NCBI RefSeq assembly: GCF_005116665.1
Contig: NZ_SWCJ01000006.1
Location: 104,945-168,944, forward strand
Direction of reading: 5' to 3'
DNA length: 64,000 nucleotides
From: Ferrimonas aestuarii
GTDB taxonomy: Bacteria > Pseudomonadota > Gammaproteobacteria > Enterobacterales > Shewanellaceae
Below the pieces are notes generated by a model. That model did no database searches, was not told where the DNA came from, and worked only from the letters and a program-made list of their open reading frames with translations. Of the stretch, positions 16,690 to 25,215 are shown one piece after another. A program made the position numbers and the translations under genes. The number at the start of each line of letters is the position of its first letter. Within the stretch, counting starts at the first letter, position 1.

Positions 16690-17484
16690 ATGACGAAAAC
16701 CATTTTGCTTACTGGGGCTACCGATGGCATCGGCTTGGTTACCGCAGAGATGCTGTTATCCCAAGGCCACAAGGCACTGCTACACGGTCGTAACCCCAAT
16801 AAACTGCAGCAAGTTGAGCAACAACTAAAGCGTCGTCACCCTGATGCTCAAATTGAAATCTACCTTGCAGACCTTAGCGATCTGAAGCAAGTGGTCGCCA
16901 TGGCTGACACCATTGCAGCTCAGCATGAACACTTAGATGTGCTGATCAATAATGCCGGTGTCTACCAACTGGCGAATCCAATCAGCCCTGAGGGTCAAGA
17001 CTACCGTTTTATCGTAAATACACTGGCGCCTTATCTGCTTACCCAAAAGCTGCTGCCACTCATGAACGCGGCGTCTCGGGTGGTTAACCTCTCTTCCGCG
17101 GCGCAAGCACCTGTTTCACTGGAAGCGTTGCAAGGAAAACGTCCACTCTCCGATAACGCCGCCTACGCTCAAAGCAAACTGGCGATCACCATGTGGACCC
17201 GAGCGCTAAGCCAGCAGGTCGCTCCGATGATCGTGGCGGTGAACCCTAAGTCGTTCTTGGGCAGCAAGATGGTAAAAGAGGCCTATGGCGTTGTGGGTGG
17301 CGACCTTAGCATTGGCGCAGACATCCTGATTCGTGCCGCCCTATCAGAGGAATTTGCAGACGCCTCTGGCAAGTATTTTGATAACGACAGTGGCAACTTT
17401 GCTCCGCCCCACCCAGACGCTCTAGATAGTCATAAATGCGCTGCATTGATGGCTACGATTGAATCACTACTTAAGGACCGTTGA
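16690..17484 (+). CDS. SDR-family oxidoreductase
   Basis: This is a short-chain dehydrogenase/reductase. It has the cofactor motif TGATDGIG near residue 10, structural NNAG near 84, the catalytic serine in VVNLSSAAQ near 140, and YAQSKLA with the catalytic Tyr and Lys near 160. Arg at the end of beta-2 (LLHGRN) suggests NADP preference. The substrate is unknown. I set the start at 16690 rather than 16645 because MTKTILLTGATDG is the normal family N-terminus and GAGGA precedes it. The divergent LysR gene is its probable regulator. Confidence 0.9.
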   Translation: MTKTILLTGATDGIGLVTAEMLLSQGHKALLHGRNPNKLQQVEQQLKRRHPDAQIEIYLADLSDLKQVVAMADTIAAQHEHLDVLINNAGVYQLANPISPEGQDYRFIVNTLAPYLLTQKLLPLMNAASRVVNLSSAAQAPVSLEALQGKRPLSDNAAYAQSKLAITMWTRALSQQVAPMIVAVNPKSFLGSKMVKEAYGVVGGDLSIGADILIRAALSEEFADASGKYFDNDSGNFAPPHPDALDSHKCAALMATIESLLKDR

Positions 17485-17588
17485 TCGGTGAGGCTTGCTT
17501 TTCACCAGAGTGCCATCGATCTCGTTTTCCGTTTAATCGAGCGTGTGTTTTCAGCTTCGAGGCATCCTGAGGCGCCCCTAAGACAACT

Positions 17589-17610
17589 TCGGCTCCAGTA
17601 TTGGAGCCGA
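17589..17610. terminator. Hairpin between convergent genes
   Basis: TCGGCTCCA-gtat-TGGAGCCGA is a perfect 9-bp stem between the SDR gene and the convergent membrane protein gene. There is no T run on either strand. Confidence 0.45.
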
Positions 17611-17618
17611 GCAGTCGG

Positions 17619-18806
17619 TTAATAAGCGACAGGGTTTTGTCCCACCTCAATGTATTTGGGTGACTTATGTAGATACTTCCAGCGCCAGTAATACAACAGG
17701 TACAGCAAGTTAACTGCAAAGCTAAAGGCGGACACCGCTAACAGAGAGCCATCGGTTCGATAGGTGGGCACGGTGTGCACTTCCACGAAGGTCTTGAACG
17801 AAAAGCCGTACATCATGAAGATCGACAAAGTGAAAATTCGCGCCTGCATCCAGGTCCCTTTCTTAATGAAGATGGCTGGCAAGGTCGCCGCTGACAGCAC
17901 CGCAATCTGAATCGAGGTCAGATCGGGGAAGCTGTTGTACACAAAAGTGATGTTCCAGACGTCATACACCAAAATGAAAATCAGCGTCATGCCGGGCCAC
18001 AGCACATCTCGCTCTGGGGAGTCATCAGGATCAATGCCTGCCCAACGGGTCACCGCTAGCACACAAAAGATCCCAGCGAAGCCATTGAGAATATTTGGCA
18101 AATGACCGATGGAAAAGTCCTGCCCGACGGCTTCAAGGATGTTGATGATGAACAGCGCCGCAATGGTGAAACGCACCCACTTTTTACGGAACATCTGAGT
18201 GGTCGCCATCAAAATAAAGAACCAGCCATGAACAATCGGCGAGTAAAGCTTGGCCCATTTAAACCAAGCATCAATACCCACACCCATCCAATAAGGCAGC
18301 AGCACAATAGGTGCTACGGCAAACAGAGTGATCATCACCACTTTGGATTTTCGGGACAGTTCGTACACCAAGATACTGCCGATAAAGAACAGGATCAGAT
18401 GCGTCCATGATGCCAGCGCGTTATTTTTGGTGATATTCACCGGCTTGCCTTCAACCACTATGTTCATGGTATCCGCATCGATGAAGGTGGCGATGCCAGT
18501 TTCAAATTCATGAATCTGGTCGCTTTTTTTAGACAGGATATGCAACTGGTCGCCTTCCAAACGCCAATGCTTTTCATCAATCACATTACGATCTGAATTT
18601 TGCAGCTCAATGGTAACTCGACCATCTCGGTAGAAATCCAGCAGATACAGACCATCGCCACTGCCCACTGGCCCTTCGGTGATAATCTGCCAGCGGCCCA
18701 TCTGAAATGGGTCGACGTCGCTAGGCTCCGCTGCGGTTGCGCAGCCCAGAGTCATAATGATCAAATTGATGCATGCTATAAGCGTACAACTGAATCTTCT
18801 AAACAC
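17619..18806 (-). CDS. Polytopic membrane protein with N-terminal periplasmic domain (possibly DUF5692-related)
   Basis: The protein has 395 residues. A signal sequence (to about 25) is followed by a roughly 110-residue soluble domain rich in beta patterns (LYLLDFYRDGRVTIEL, HWRLEGDQLHIL). About eight hydrophobic helices follow from residue 130 onward. The segment VYDVWNITFVYNSFPD recalls the DUF5692 membrane family, but I am not certain of this. Function is unknown. An FNR-like site lies 160 bases upstream. The gene stands alone with its own GGAGG ribosome site. Confidence 0.75.
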   Translation of the reverse strand: MFRRFSCTLIACINLIIMTLGCATAAEPSDVDPFQMGRWQIITEGPVGSGDGLYLLDFYRDGRVTIELQNSDRNVIDEKHWRLEGDQLHILSKKSDQIHEFETGIATFIDADTMNIVVEGKPVNITKNNALASWTHLILFFIGSILVYELSRKSKVVMITLFAVAPIVLLPYWMGVGIDAWFKWAKLYSPIVHGWFFILMATTQMFRKKWVRFTIAALFIINILEAVGQDFSIGHLPNILNGFAGIFCVLAVTRWAGIDPDDSPERDVLWPGMTLIFILVYDVWNITFVYNSFPDLTSIQIAVLSAATLPAIFIKKGTWMQARIFTLSIFMMYGFSFKTFVEVHTVPTYRTDGSLLAVSAFSFAVNLLYLLYYWRWKYLHKSPKYIEVGQNPVAY

Positions 18807-18965
18807 CTTCGCCTCCTTGGAAATTAGGTGAATTCAAGTTGTTCGCTTCCTCACTCCGTTGATCCCTACCCTAACCAAGCCCAGCCGACGATTACGTTAC
18901 ACGATCCTCAGCGAGGTGGATAAAAAGAAGCCAAATCAGCGTACTCCCCAACCAAATTAGAGTTA

Positions 18966-18979
18966 TTGGTCTAGATCAA
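18966..18979. promoter_or_regulatory. FNR-like site
   Basis: TTGGT-ctag-ATCAA matches the FNR consensus TTGAT-N4-ATCAA at 9 of 10 defined positions. It lies 160 bases upstream of the membrane protein gene at 17619-18806 and just past the end of the kinase gene at 19038. A promoter at the right distance could not be fixed. Confidence 0.35.
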
Positions 18980-19037
18980 AAGCAGGTCACAATGTGGCTG
19001 TTTTTGTGAATCTCATCATCGTCACAGGGCCGCCGAA

Positions 19038-20327
19038 TTAAGAGGCCGGTTTTAACCCCAACGACAACCGAGCGCCATGGAGCTGTGGCGCTTGGCCAAT
19101 CTCCAGCGGCGTGTCCATCCACTGAGCAATGCGAGCGACAATGGCTAAGCCCATTCCATGCCCCGCATTGCCTCGACTCTGACGGCCACGCACGAAGGGC
19201 TTAAGCACTTTGGTTCGCTCGGCCTCATCGATTCCGTCGCCATCATCATCCACATGCAACCACAGGCGTTGGTCAGCGTTAGAGGTGGAAAGCACCACTT
19301 GCTGTCGACCAAACCGTAGGGCGTTACTTAGCAAATTGTTGACCTGCATCTTCAGATAACGAGGATCCGCCAACACCTCTCGATCGCGGCATGACGCCTC
19401 GAACCGAATCGTCATCTCCGTATCTTGATGCTCGGCCACACACTGCTCAACCAACTGAACAAGACTGACCTTTTGCCAGTCTGGAGTAATATTGGCTTCA
19501 TCCAAGCGCGCGTATTGCAGCAGCAACGCCACCAACTCCTCCATGGCATCCAGATCTCTGCCCAGCCGCTGCAGATAACGCTGGCGCTGGCTGTCACTCT
19601 GCACCTCTTCTAAGGCTTCTAGGCCAAATCTAAGCCGAGCGATGGGCGTTTTGAGATCGTGAGAAACCGCCCGACTGAGCAACTTATTGTCTTCCAAAAG
19701 CTGCTGAATTCGGTCCGCCATGCGGTTAAATTCCTGCTCAATGGGGGCAATGTAGGAGATCCGTCCTGGGCTTACCCGCTGCTCCAATTGACCCATACCA
19801 AACGCCTGAGCCACTCTACTGAGGTTCACCAAGCTGCGAATCAGAGGCGAAACCCACAACAGCAAAATCAGTACAATGCCCGCATAAAACAGCACGGTAA
19901 ACAGCTGATCAACGCCGCTCTCCTGTTCAGGGAATTGCAGACCCGTACTGATGCTCAGCACCCGTTGGGTATGGGGAAGGTGATAATGAAGCGAGATCCC
20001 CTCATCAGACTCCAGCACCAAAGGCTCCCCCGCCAGAAACCCCGGCTCGAGACTTGGTGGTAGCGCAAATGCCTTGAGTTCGGTGAATGACAACTGCTCA
20101 GGATTGTGCCGATTCCAACTGACAGCCGTGAGTTGCGACTGCTGTAAATCGTCATCCAGCGCTCGAGCCAACGACTCCCCTAAACGCTTCACCGCCGCCA
20201 GTTGCGCTGCCGAAGTCGGCCGATCTTGATCCTGTGAATAAACCGATGCCAACTCACTGATCGACCAACCCAAACCAGCGATGGCGACTAACACCACCAG
20301 CAACAGCGACAGGGTTAATCGCTTCAC
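19038..20327 (-). CDS. RstB-like sensor histidine kinase
   Basis: This is a 429-residue kinase with a membrane helix at about 5-25, a periplasmic domain to about 140, a second helix (LFYAGIVLILLLWV), and a HAMP domain with RVAQAFGMGQLEQRV. The core has AVSHDLKTPIARLRF with phospho-accepting His223, NNLLSNALRFG, DDDGDGID and GHGMGLAIVARIAQ. It is the last gene of a four-gene operon that also encodes MipA/OmpV, DUF3019 and the regulator. Its start overlaps the regulator stop by ATGA. The envelope partners suggest it senses an outer membrane or periplasmic cue, which is inference. Confidence 0.92.
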   Translation of the reverse strand: MKRLTLSLLLVVLVAIAGLGWSISELASVYSQDQDRPTSAAQLAAVKRLGESLARALDDDLQQSQLTAVSWNRHNPEQLSFTELKAFALPPSLEPGFLAGEPLVLESDEGISLHYHLPHTQRVLSISTGLQFPEQESGVDQLFTVLFYAGIVLILLLWVSPLIRSLVNLSRVAQAFGMGQLEQRVSPGRISYIAPIEQEFNRMADRIQQLLEDNKLLSRAVSHDLKTPIARLRFGLEALEEVQSDSQRQRYLQRLGRDLDAMEELVALLLQYARLDEANITPDWQKVSLVQLVEQCVAEHQDTEMTIRFEASCRDREVLADPRYLKMQVNNLLSNALRFGRQQVVLSTSNADQRLWLHVDDDGDGIDEAERTKVLKPFVRGRQSRGNAGHGMGLAIVARIAQWMDTPLEIGQAPQLHGARLSLGLKPAS

Positions 20328-21010
20328 GCCTGCTCCTCACAGAAGAGATAACCTTTGCCGCGAACCGTTTTGATGATGTATGGCTGGGGCGGTGCTTCCT
20401 GCAACCGACGACGTAGACGAGATGCGCGGATGTCGATAGACCGATCCAAACCGTCGTACTCGATGCCACGTAATTTCTGGGTCAGCTCTTCACGGCTAAC
20501 CACTTCACCGGCACGACTGGCCAGCAGCCACAGCAGATCAAATTCATTATCGTGAAGATCCACCTTTTCCCCAGACACCGTAACCACTTTGGCCACCGCA
20601 TCCAGCTCCAGTTGATCGAACTTTAACAGCTCTTTGGCAGGCGCATCACTGGTGCGGCGCAGCAGCGCTTTGATGCGAGCCAACAACACCTTGGGGCGAA
20701 CAGGCTTGGTCAGGTAGTCATCGGCCCCCACATCCAGCCCCATGATCTCGTCGCCCTCTTCACTGCATGCGGTCATGAACAGCACCGGGCCTTGATAGAA
20801 CTGACGAGCCTCACGGCAAACTTCGAAGCCATCTTTTACCGGCATCATCACATCCAGCAGCACCAGATCCGGCGTCTCTTCCGCAATCATGGTCAAGGCA
20901 TAATCTCCCTGAGAGGCCACCGAGACGCTGTAGCCGTGCTCAATCAGGTAGTCACTGATCCACTCAGCTAGCGAGTGATCATCCTCAACCACCAGAATAT
21001 GATTGCTCAT
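20324..21010 (-). CDS. RstA-like OmpR-family response regulator
   Basis: The receiver has EDD at 9-11, phospho-acceptor Asp53 in LLDVMMPV, and Lys in LTKPVRP. The OmpR-type DNA-binding domain includes LHDNEFDLLWLLA, LRGIEYDGLDRSIDIRAS and TVRGKGYLF. The segment LRGIEYDGLDRSID is very close to RstA. It overlaps the DUF3019 stop by one base (TGATG) and the kinase start by four, so the three are co-translated. A RstA-box-like repeat at 22368-22384 lies in the promoter region of this operon. Confidence 0.93.
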   Translation of the reverse strand: MSNHILVVEDDHSLAEWISDYLIEHGYSVSVASQGDYALTMIAEETPDLVLLDVMMPVKDGFEVCREARQFYQGPVLFMTACSEEGDEIMGLDVGADDYLTKPVRPKVLLARIKALLRRTSDAPAKELLKFDQLELDAVAKVVTVSGEKVDLHDNEFDLLWLLASRAGEVVSREELTQKLRGIEYDGLDRSIDIRASRLRRRLQEAPPQPYIIKTVRGKGYLFCEEQA

Positions 21011-21402
21011 CAGAATAATCTCCAGCCAGAACGACTTTGCCGAGGCGCCTTATACACCCAGGTCACCTCAACTTTCACCTCCGCCAGCGGCGAGTTTTCT
21101 CCCTCACGGATCAAACTGTAGCGGGTGGTTTTATCCCCTTCAAAAGCCAGCAGGTAGCGCTGTCGATTGCGGCCATCCCAACACAGCAGTTGCTGGCGAT
21201 CTTGAGCCTGCATCAGGCAATAGCGCCCCCGTTCTGGCGTTTTCCAGCTGAACTCCACGTCCTGATAGCAGATCTGGCCTTTGTGTAGGGCGATACAGCG
21301 TTCCGGAGTCGCGGTAAAGTGCACCTGTGTCTCGGTGGCCTGAGCATTCATGGTCAGCAGTAATAGCGTGCCCCATAGGGAGCGAATGAATAATGTCATC
21401 AT
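21010..21402 (-). CDS. DUF3019 family periplasmic protein
   Basis: This 130-residue protein has a signal peptide (LLLLTMNAQA) and the DUF3019 pattern: CIALHKGQICYQDVEF, then GRYCLMQ, then LLCWDG. These carry four cysteines that probably form two disulfides. The domain's function is unknown to me. It lies between MipA/OmpV (6-base gap) and the response regulator (one-base overlap). That arrangement suggests it acts as an accessory or signal protein for the kinase, but no direct evidence is in the sequence. Confidence 0.85.
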   Translation of the reverse strand: MMTLFIRSLWGTLLLLTMNAQATETQVHFTATPERCIALHKGQICYQDVEFSWKTPERGRYCLMQAQDRQQLLCWDGRNRQRYLLAFEGDKTTRYSLIREGENSPLAEVKVEVTWVYKAPRQSRSGWRLF

Positions 21403-21408
21403 CGCCCC

Positions 21409-22266
21409 CTAAAACACGTAGCTGATGGAAACGCTCGCCATGGAGCTGTGATCATCAACCACAAACGGGCTGTCACTGACTTCACCGGGTATCGACCAGA
21501 AGCGATAAAAGCCACGGAATACCAGGTTCTGAGTGATGGGGTACGCCGCCCCCACCTCAACACCAAAACTCAAAGAGGCGTCCGGCTTGTATTCGGGAAA
21601 GAGTGTGGTGGCTTCCTCGCGACTGACACCATAAAGGTGCTGATTCAGGGTCGCCGAGGCATACTCAACGCTGCCCAAGATATGAAAGTTCCAGTTTCTC
21701 ACCTGCCAAGATTTGCCCAGACGGGCAGAGCCAAACACCCCTTGGTCATCGTAGTAGTCGGTCATCAGGCGCAGCTGCAACACATACTGGTTATCCCAGT
21801 AACGGGTAGCGCGAATGCCGGCCCCAACGTAGAGCGAGTCCTCTTCGGAAAGCAGATAGAGGTTGCGCTCAAATTCATCCAATTGAGACGGGTCGACACC
21901 ATCGAGGCGGCTGTAGGATCCCATCAAATTGGCGGCCAACAGGTCCAGCGACCAGTTTTCTGAATTCCAGAAATTGAACCCCAGATTGATGCCATCTTGA
22001 GACTGATGGATCATCTCGGCAAACAGTCCCTTGTATTGATACACACCGCTGATCAGCAGCGACGGGATCAGGCTGTCTTCGTCCTCCAAACGGACGTCCG
22101 AACTCGACCCCAGGTAACTTAGTGAAGCGCCTAACTCAAAGTAACCGCCGTCTCCACTGTGCGCTGCGCCACCAGCAACACTTTCCACAATGTCACCAGC
22201 GAAGGCACTCGGTATCGTCATTGAAGTCGCCAATAACAGCGCCTGTATTGTTCTGCTGCCGCTCAT
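21409..22266 (-). CDS. MipA/OmpV family outer membrane protein
   Basis: The protein has a signal peptide (to about residue 23) followed by alternating beta strands and ends in the aromatic C-terminal SISYVF typical of outer membrane barrels. YQYKGLFAEMIHQ, VGAGIRATRYW and YASATLNQHLYGVSREEA followed by YKPDAS are characteristic of MipA/OmpV. It is the first gene of the operon with DUF3019 and the two-component pair, and it is divergent from a second MipA/OmpV gene. Length is 285 residues. The exact function of the family (scaffold or osmotic-response porin-like) is not settled. Confidence 0.9.
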   Translation of the reverse strand: MSGSRTIQALLLATSMTIPSAFAGDIVESVAGGAAHSGDGGYFELGASLSYLGSSSDVRLEDEDSLIPSLLISGVYQYKGLFAEMIHQSQDGINLGFNFWNSENWSLDLLAANLMGSYSRLDGVDPSQLDEFERNLYLLSEEDSLYVGAGIRATRYWDNQYVLQLRLMTDYYDDQGVFGSARLGKSWQVRNWNFHILGSVEYASATLNQHLYGVSREEATTLFPEYKPDASLSFGVEVGAAYPITQNLVFRGFYRFWSIPGEVSDSPFVVDDHSSMASVSISYVF

Positions 22267-22367
22267 ATTCCCCCACCGGATCCGGCGATCCTAACTGCTC
22301 CATTTCGGTTACAACAACCGAATCGATAGTGACTATTCTACTCACAAATCAGAAACATCCTACGCTA

Positions 22368-22384
22368 GGATACATTCGGATACA
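22368..22384. promoter_or_regulatory. RstA-box-like direct repeat between two mipA-type genes
   Basis: GGATACA-ttc-GGATACA is a perfect direct repeat with a 10-bp period. Its core TACATTCGGATACA matches the E. coli RstA box TACATNTNGTTACA at 10 of 12 defined positions. It lies 102 bases upstream of the minus-strand operon start and 65 upstream of the plus-strand gene, so one site could serve both. Confidence 0.55.
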
Positions 22385-22448
22385 GAGTTCAGTTCCGCGG
22401 GTGGATAAAGTGAGATCCAACACACAGTTAACCACCTGAGGAATTCAC

Positions 22449-23222
22449 ATGAAACAGATTGCACTTTTAGCTACCGCCGCGCTTCTCTCTGGCCACGCTT
22501 TTGCCGACGGTGATACCTACATCCGCAACGGCAACATCTACAGCCATCAAGGCCAGTATTTTGCTGGTGCGGGCGTGGTAACTGGCAGCAAATTCTACAA
22601 AGGACAGGATCACCAAACCGCAGCTTACTTAAATGGTGGCTACCACGGTGACGACTTCAACGCCGACCTATCCGGCATCAACTACCGCTTCTTCGGTAAC
22701 AACGACAGCGCCCTGAATTTTAGTGTGTTTGCCGTTGCCAACCCGGGGATCGACTCCGATGATGCCGACATCCTAAAAGGGATGGATGACCGAGACATCA
22801 GCGCCGATTTGGGTATCAACGCCGACCTGCACCTAGCAAATGGCACCCTGAGCACCAAATTTCAGCACGATGTCACCGGTAAATATAAAGGTTATCAAGC
22901 AGACCTGACCTACTTCCACCCAGTGTCTCTCGGGTTTGGCGACCTCGTGCCTTTCGCTGGAGTGCATTACGCCAGCAAGGATTACGTCAACTACTACACC
23001 GGCGTTAAAGCGTCGGAAGCCGTTAAAGGCCGCCCAGCCTATCGAGGCGACGGTGACTTCAGTTACCACGCTGGGTATCAGATGGTCGTGCCAGTAACCA
23101 AGCATCTGGATGTGGTCCATAGCGCAGCTTACACCCGACTGGGCAGTGAAATGGGTGACTCACCACTTATCGACAGTAAGAACCAGTGGGCCACCTCTTT
23201 GGGCGTAACCTACAGCTTCTAA
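22449..23222 (+). CDS. MipA/OmpV family outer membrane protein (second copy)
   Basis: The protein (257 residues) has a signal peptide MKQIALLATAALLSGHAFA and beta-barrel-like sequence ending VTYSF. The family block YYTGVKASEAVKGRPAY is clear near residue 185. It is only distantly similar to the MipA/OmpV protein encoded across the divergent promoter, so this is not a recent duplication. GAGGA lies 7 bases before the ATG. A lipoprotein gene follows after 19 bases. It probably shares regulation with the divergent operon through the repeat at 22368-22384. Confidence 0.88.
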   Translation: MKQIALLATAALLSGHAFADGDTYIRNGNIYSHQGQYFAGAGVVTGSKFYKGQDHQTAAYLNGGYHGDDFNADLSGINYRFFGNNDSALNFSVFAVANPGIDSDDADILKGMDDRDISADLGINADLHLANGTLSTKFQHDVTGKYKGYQADLTYFHPVSLGFGDLVPFAGVHYASKDYVNYYTGVKASEAVKGRPAYRGDGDFSYHAGYQMVVPVTKHLDVVHSAAYTRLGSEMGDSPLIDSKNQWATSLGVTYSF

Positions 23223-23241
23223 TTGGATACAGGAGACCATC

Positions 23242-23700
23242 ATGAAACGCTTGATGCAGCTGACACTGAGCTTGGGATTGGCGCTACTGATCAGTGCTTG
23301 TGCCACCTCTTACGACACCGAAAAGTCATTTTGGACCTTTGGTGAAGGCTTCGACACCGTACAGATCGCCCCCGACAGTTGGCAGATTAGCTTCGTGGGT
23401 AATAATGCCACCGACCGAGCACTGGCACGCCGTTACGTGCTGTTTAAATCGGCGGAGCTGTGCCAGCAGGCAGGTTACCCCTACTTCACCTTCACCAGTG
23501 AGCGGGTCGACCGAGATTCCGTTGGCCAAACGGGAATTGGAACTGACATCGACAAAGATTTCCTATTTGGCACCAGCAGCATCGAGAAACAGACCTCATT
23601 GATGGTCGAAGTGACTGGCCTTAAAGAGCAATCGAAAACCAGCCAAACTCGGATCTACTCCACCGACTACATCCTCAACCACATTCAGGTTGAAGGCTAA
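23242..23700 (+). CDS. Small lipoprotein (CC0125/CC1285-like)
   Basis: The protein (152 residues) has a signal ending in lipobox LISAC, so it is a lipoprotein. The mature part includes YDTEKSFWTFGEGFDTVQIAPDSW in parts, then WQISFVGNNATDRALARRYVLFKSAELC. This ALxRyalyrAAELc pattern is typical of the CC0125/CC1285 lipoprotein group. AGGAG lies 7 bases before the ATG. It is the second gene of an operon with MipA/OmpV and is followed by a terminator. Function is unknown. Confidence 0.8.
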   Translation: MKRLMQLTLSLGLALLISACATSYDTEKSFWTFGEGFDTVQIAPDSWQISFVGNNATDRALARRYVLFKSAELCQQAGYPYFTFTSERVDRDSVGQTGIGTDIDKDFLFGTSSIEKQTSLMVEVTGLKEQSKTSQTRIYSTDYILNHIQVEG

Positions 23701-23710
23701 CCGCCAAAAC

Positions 23711-23738
23711 AATAAAGCCGCATCACTGCGGCTTGTTT
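23711..23738 (+). terminator. Terminator after lipoprotein gene
   Basis: AAGCCGCA-tcac-TGCGGCTT followed by GTTT is a perfect 8-bp stem just after the stop codon. Confidence 0.75.
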
Positions 23739-23957
23739 CGATCTCAACAACAAAGAATGCATTCCCCTCACTGTGCACTGCCGTATGCCACCATGTTGTG
23801 GCACAATGCGCCGGTCAAATATCACAAGTGACTGAAAATTATTTAGTTAATACACGCACTTTTGCTACAAATCGTCGCAAATGCCGTTCAGTCACGGTAA
23901 CGCTTCGTCAGCCTTGGGCTGAACGACACCCCGTTACCACACCAAACCGGAGTATCA

Positions 23958-24965
23958 ATGAAATACCTAAGCAATACGGTTTTGCTCACCACCGCAATGC
24001 TGCTGTCGGCACCAAGCTGGGCGTACGATCTGTCCATTGAGATTTTTGAGGATGAGGAGCTAACCCTACTCAAAACCGCCGAAACCAGCGATGACGCCGA
24101 GGTGCTGAAAGCCGCCTCCGATCTGCTGATATACCAGTCCATGTACCAAGAAAACACCGATCGCGGCTATCAATACCTAAAGCAAGTTGCGGAAACTGGC
24201 GATCAAGAGGCGATGGTGGCCCTCGCCGACGCCTACTACGACAACGACGAATATGATCTGTCTTTGGCTTGGTATCACAAAGCCGAAGCGGGCCAAGATC
24301 CCTACGTCCTTTATAGCCTTGGGGTGATGTACTTCGACGGCGAAGGCACTGAGGCGGACATGGAGAAAGGCACTCAATACTATCTGCAAGCGGCCAAAGG
24401 CGGCAGCAGTGACGCCATGTACCAACTGGCGTTCTCCTACGACAATGGCGATGGCATCAAACAGAGCTATGAAAAATCCGCTTATTGGTTTGGTCAGGCG
24501 GCCGCTCTCGGCGACGTCAGTGCCGCTTACAACCTTGGCGTGGCCTACCTAAACGGTGAAGGTGTAGACAAGAGCTGCCCGAAGGCGATGGAGCTGTTCA
24601 CAACCGCCATCAACGAAGAAAACCACGCGCTGTCCAACGCAAAAATGGGGGACATCTTCTACTCCAATCGCTACAAGAAAGCCTGCGGCCTATCAAAATC
24701 TGATTACAACCGTAGCTTCAACTACTTCACCGAAGCCGCAGGCCAAGGGGATGCGTACAGCCAATACATGATGGCGCTCTCCTACCTCAAGGGCCACGGT
24801 GTTGAAAAGGACAAAATCAGCGCTCTGGCTTGGTTCTATGTGGCTGATGAGTACGGCGATGAGGATGCTGGTCGTGAAATCATCAAACTGAAACTGCTGA
24901 TGTCTGGCGAAGACATTGCCAAAGCCGAACAGCTAAAAGAGCAGCTATTGGAAGAGATCTGGTAA
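23958..24965 (+). CDS. Periplasmic Sel1-repeat protein
   Basis: The protein (335 residues) has a signal peptide ending APSWA. About six Sel1-like repeats follow, with the usual spacing and signatures such as YSLGVMYFDGEGTEAD, YQLAFSYDNGDGIKQS, YNLGVAYLNGEGVDKS and YMMALSYLKGHGVEKD. Sel1 repeats form a helical scaffold for protein contacts, so a binding role in the periplasm is likely but the partner is unknown. GGAG precedes the ATG. The gene stands alone between terminators. Confidence 0.88.
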   Translation: MKYLSNTVLLTTAMLLSAPSWAYDLSIEIFEDEELTLLKTAETSDDAEVLKAASDLLIYQSMYQENTDRGYQYLKQVAETGDQEAMVALADAYYDNDEYDLSLAWYHKAEAGQDPYVLYSLGVMYFDGEGTEADMEKGTQYYLQAAKGGSSDAMYQLAFSYDNGDGIKQSYEKSAYWFGQAAALGDVSAAYNLGVAYLNGEGVDKSCPKAMELFTTAINEENHALSNAKMGDIFYSNRYKKACGLSKSDYNRSFNYFTEAAGQGDAYSQYMMALSYLKGHGVEKDKISALAWFYVADEYGDEDAGREIIKLKLLMSGEDIAKAEQLKEQLLEEIW

Positions 24966-24990
24966 TCACCAAGGTTAACCAGCACACCCA

Positions 24991-25018
24991 GAGGGAGCGC
25001 CTAGCGCTCCCTTTTTTG
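24991..25018 (+). terminator. Terminator after Sel1-repeat gene
   Basis: GGGAGCGC-cta-GCGCTCCC followed by six T. Confidence 0.9.
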
Positions 25019-25119
25019 TGCCACCACGACCGCAAGCGAAGAAACCACGTTCGTTTGAACTACACTGAAAATCCCACCATAACGCCCCAGTCACAATCAT
25101 CAGAAACCCTGAATAACCA

Positions 25120-25149
25120 TTGAAATAATAAGTGCTTAAGCTCTAGTAT
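25120..25149 (+). promoter_or_regulatory. Candidate promoter of the RND efflux operon
   Basis: TTGAAA (25120-25125) and TAGTAT (25144-25149) are 18 bases apart, about 65 bases before the first start codon. The boxes are only moderate matches. Confidence 0.4.
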
Positions 25150-25160
25150 AGTGATCATAA

Positions 25161-25184
25161 AATCACCAGCGATTGCTGGTGATT
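25161..25184. promoter_or_regulatory. Perfect inverted repeat in the efflux operon leader
   Basis: AATCACCAGC-gatt-GCTGGTGATT is a perfect 10-bp inverted repeat with a 4-base spacer. It lies just downstream of the candidate promoter, about 30 bases before the start codon. It may be the operator of a dimeric repressor or an RNA hairpin in the leader. It has no T run, so it is not a standard terminator. Confidence 0.5.
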
Positions 25185-25215
25185 CCTCAAAACTCGACAT
25201 TTGCAGGATGCAATG

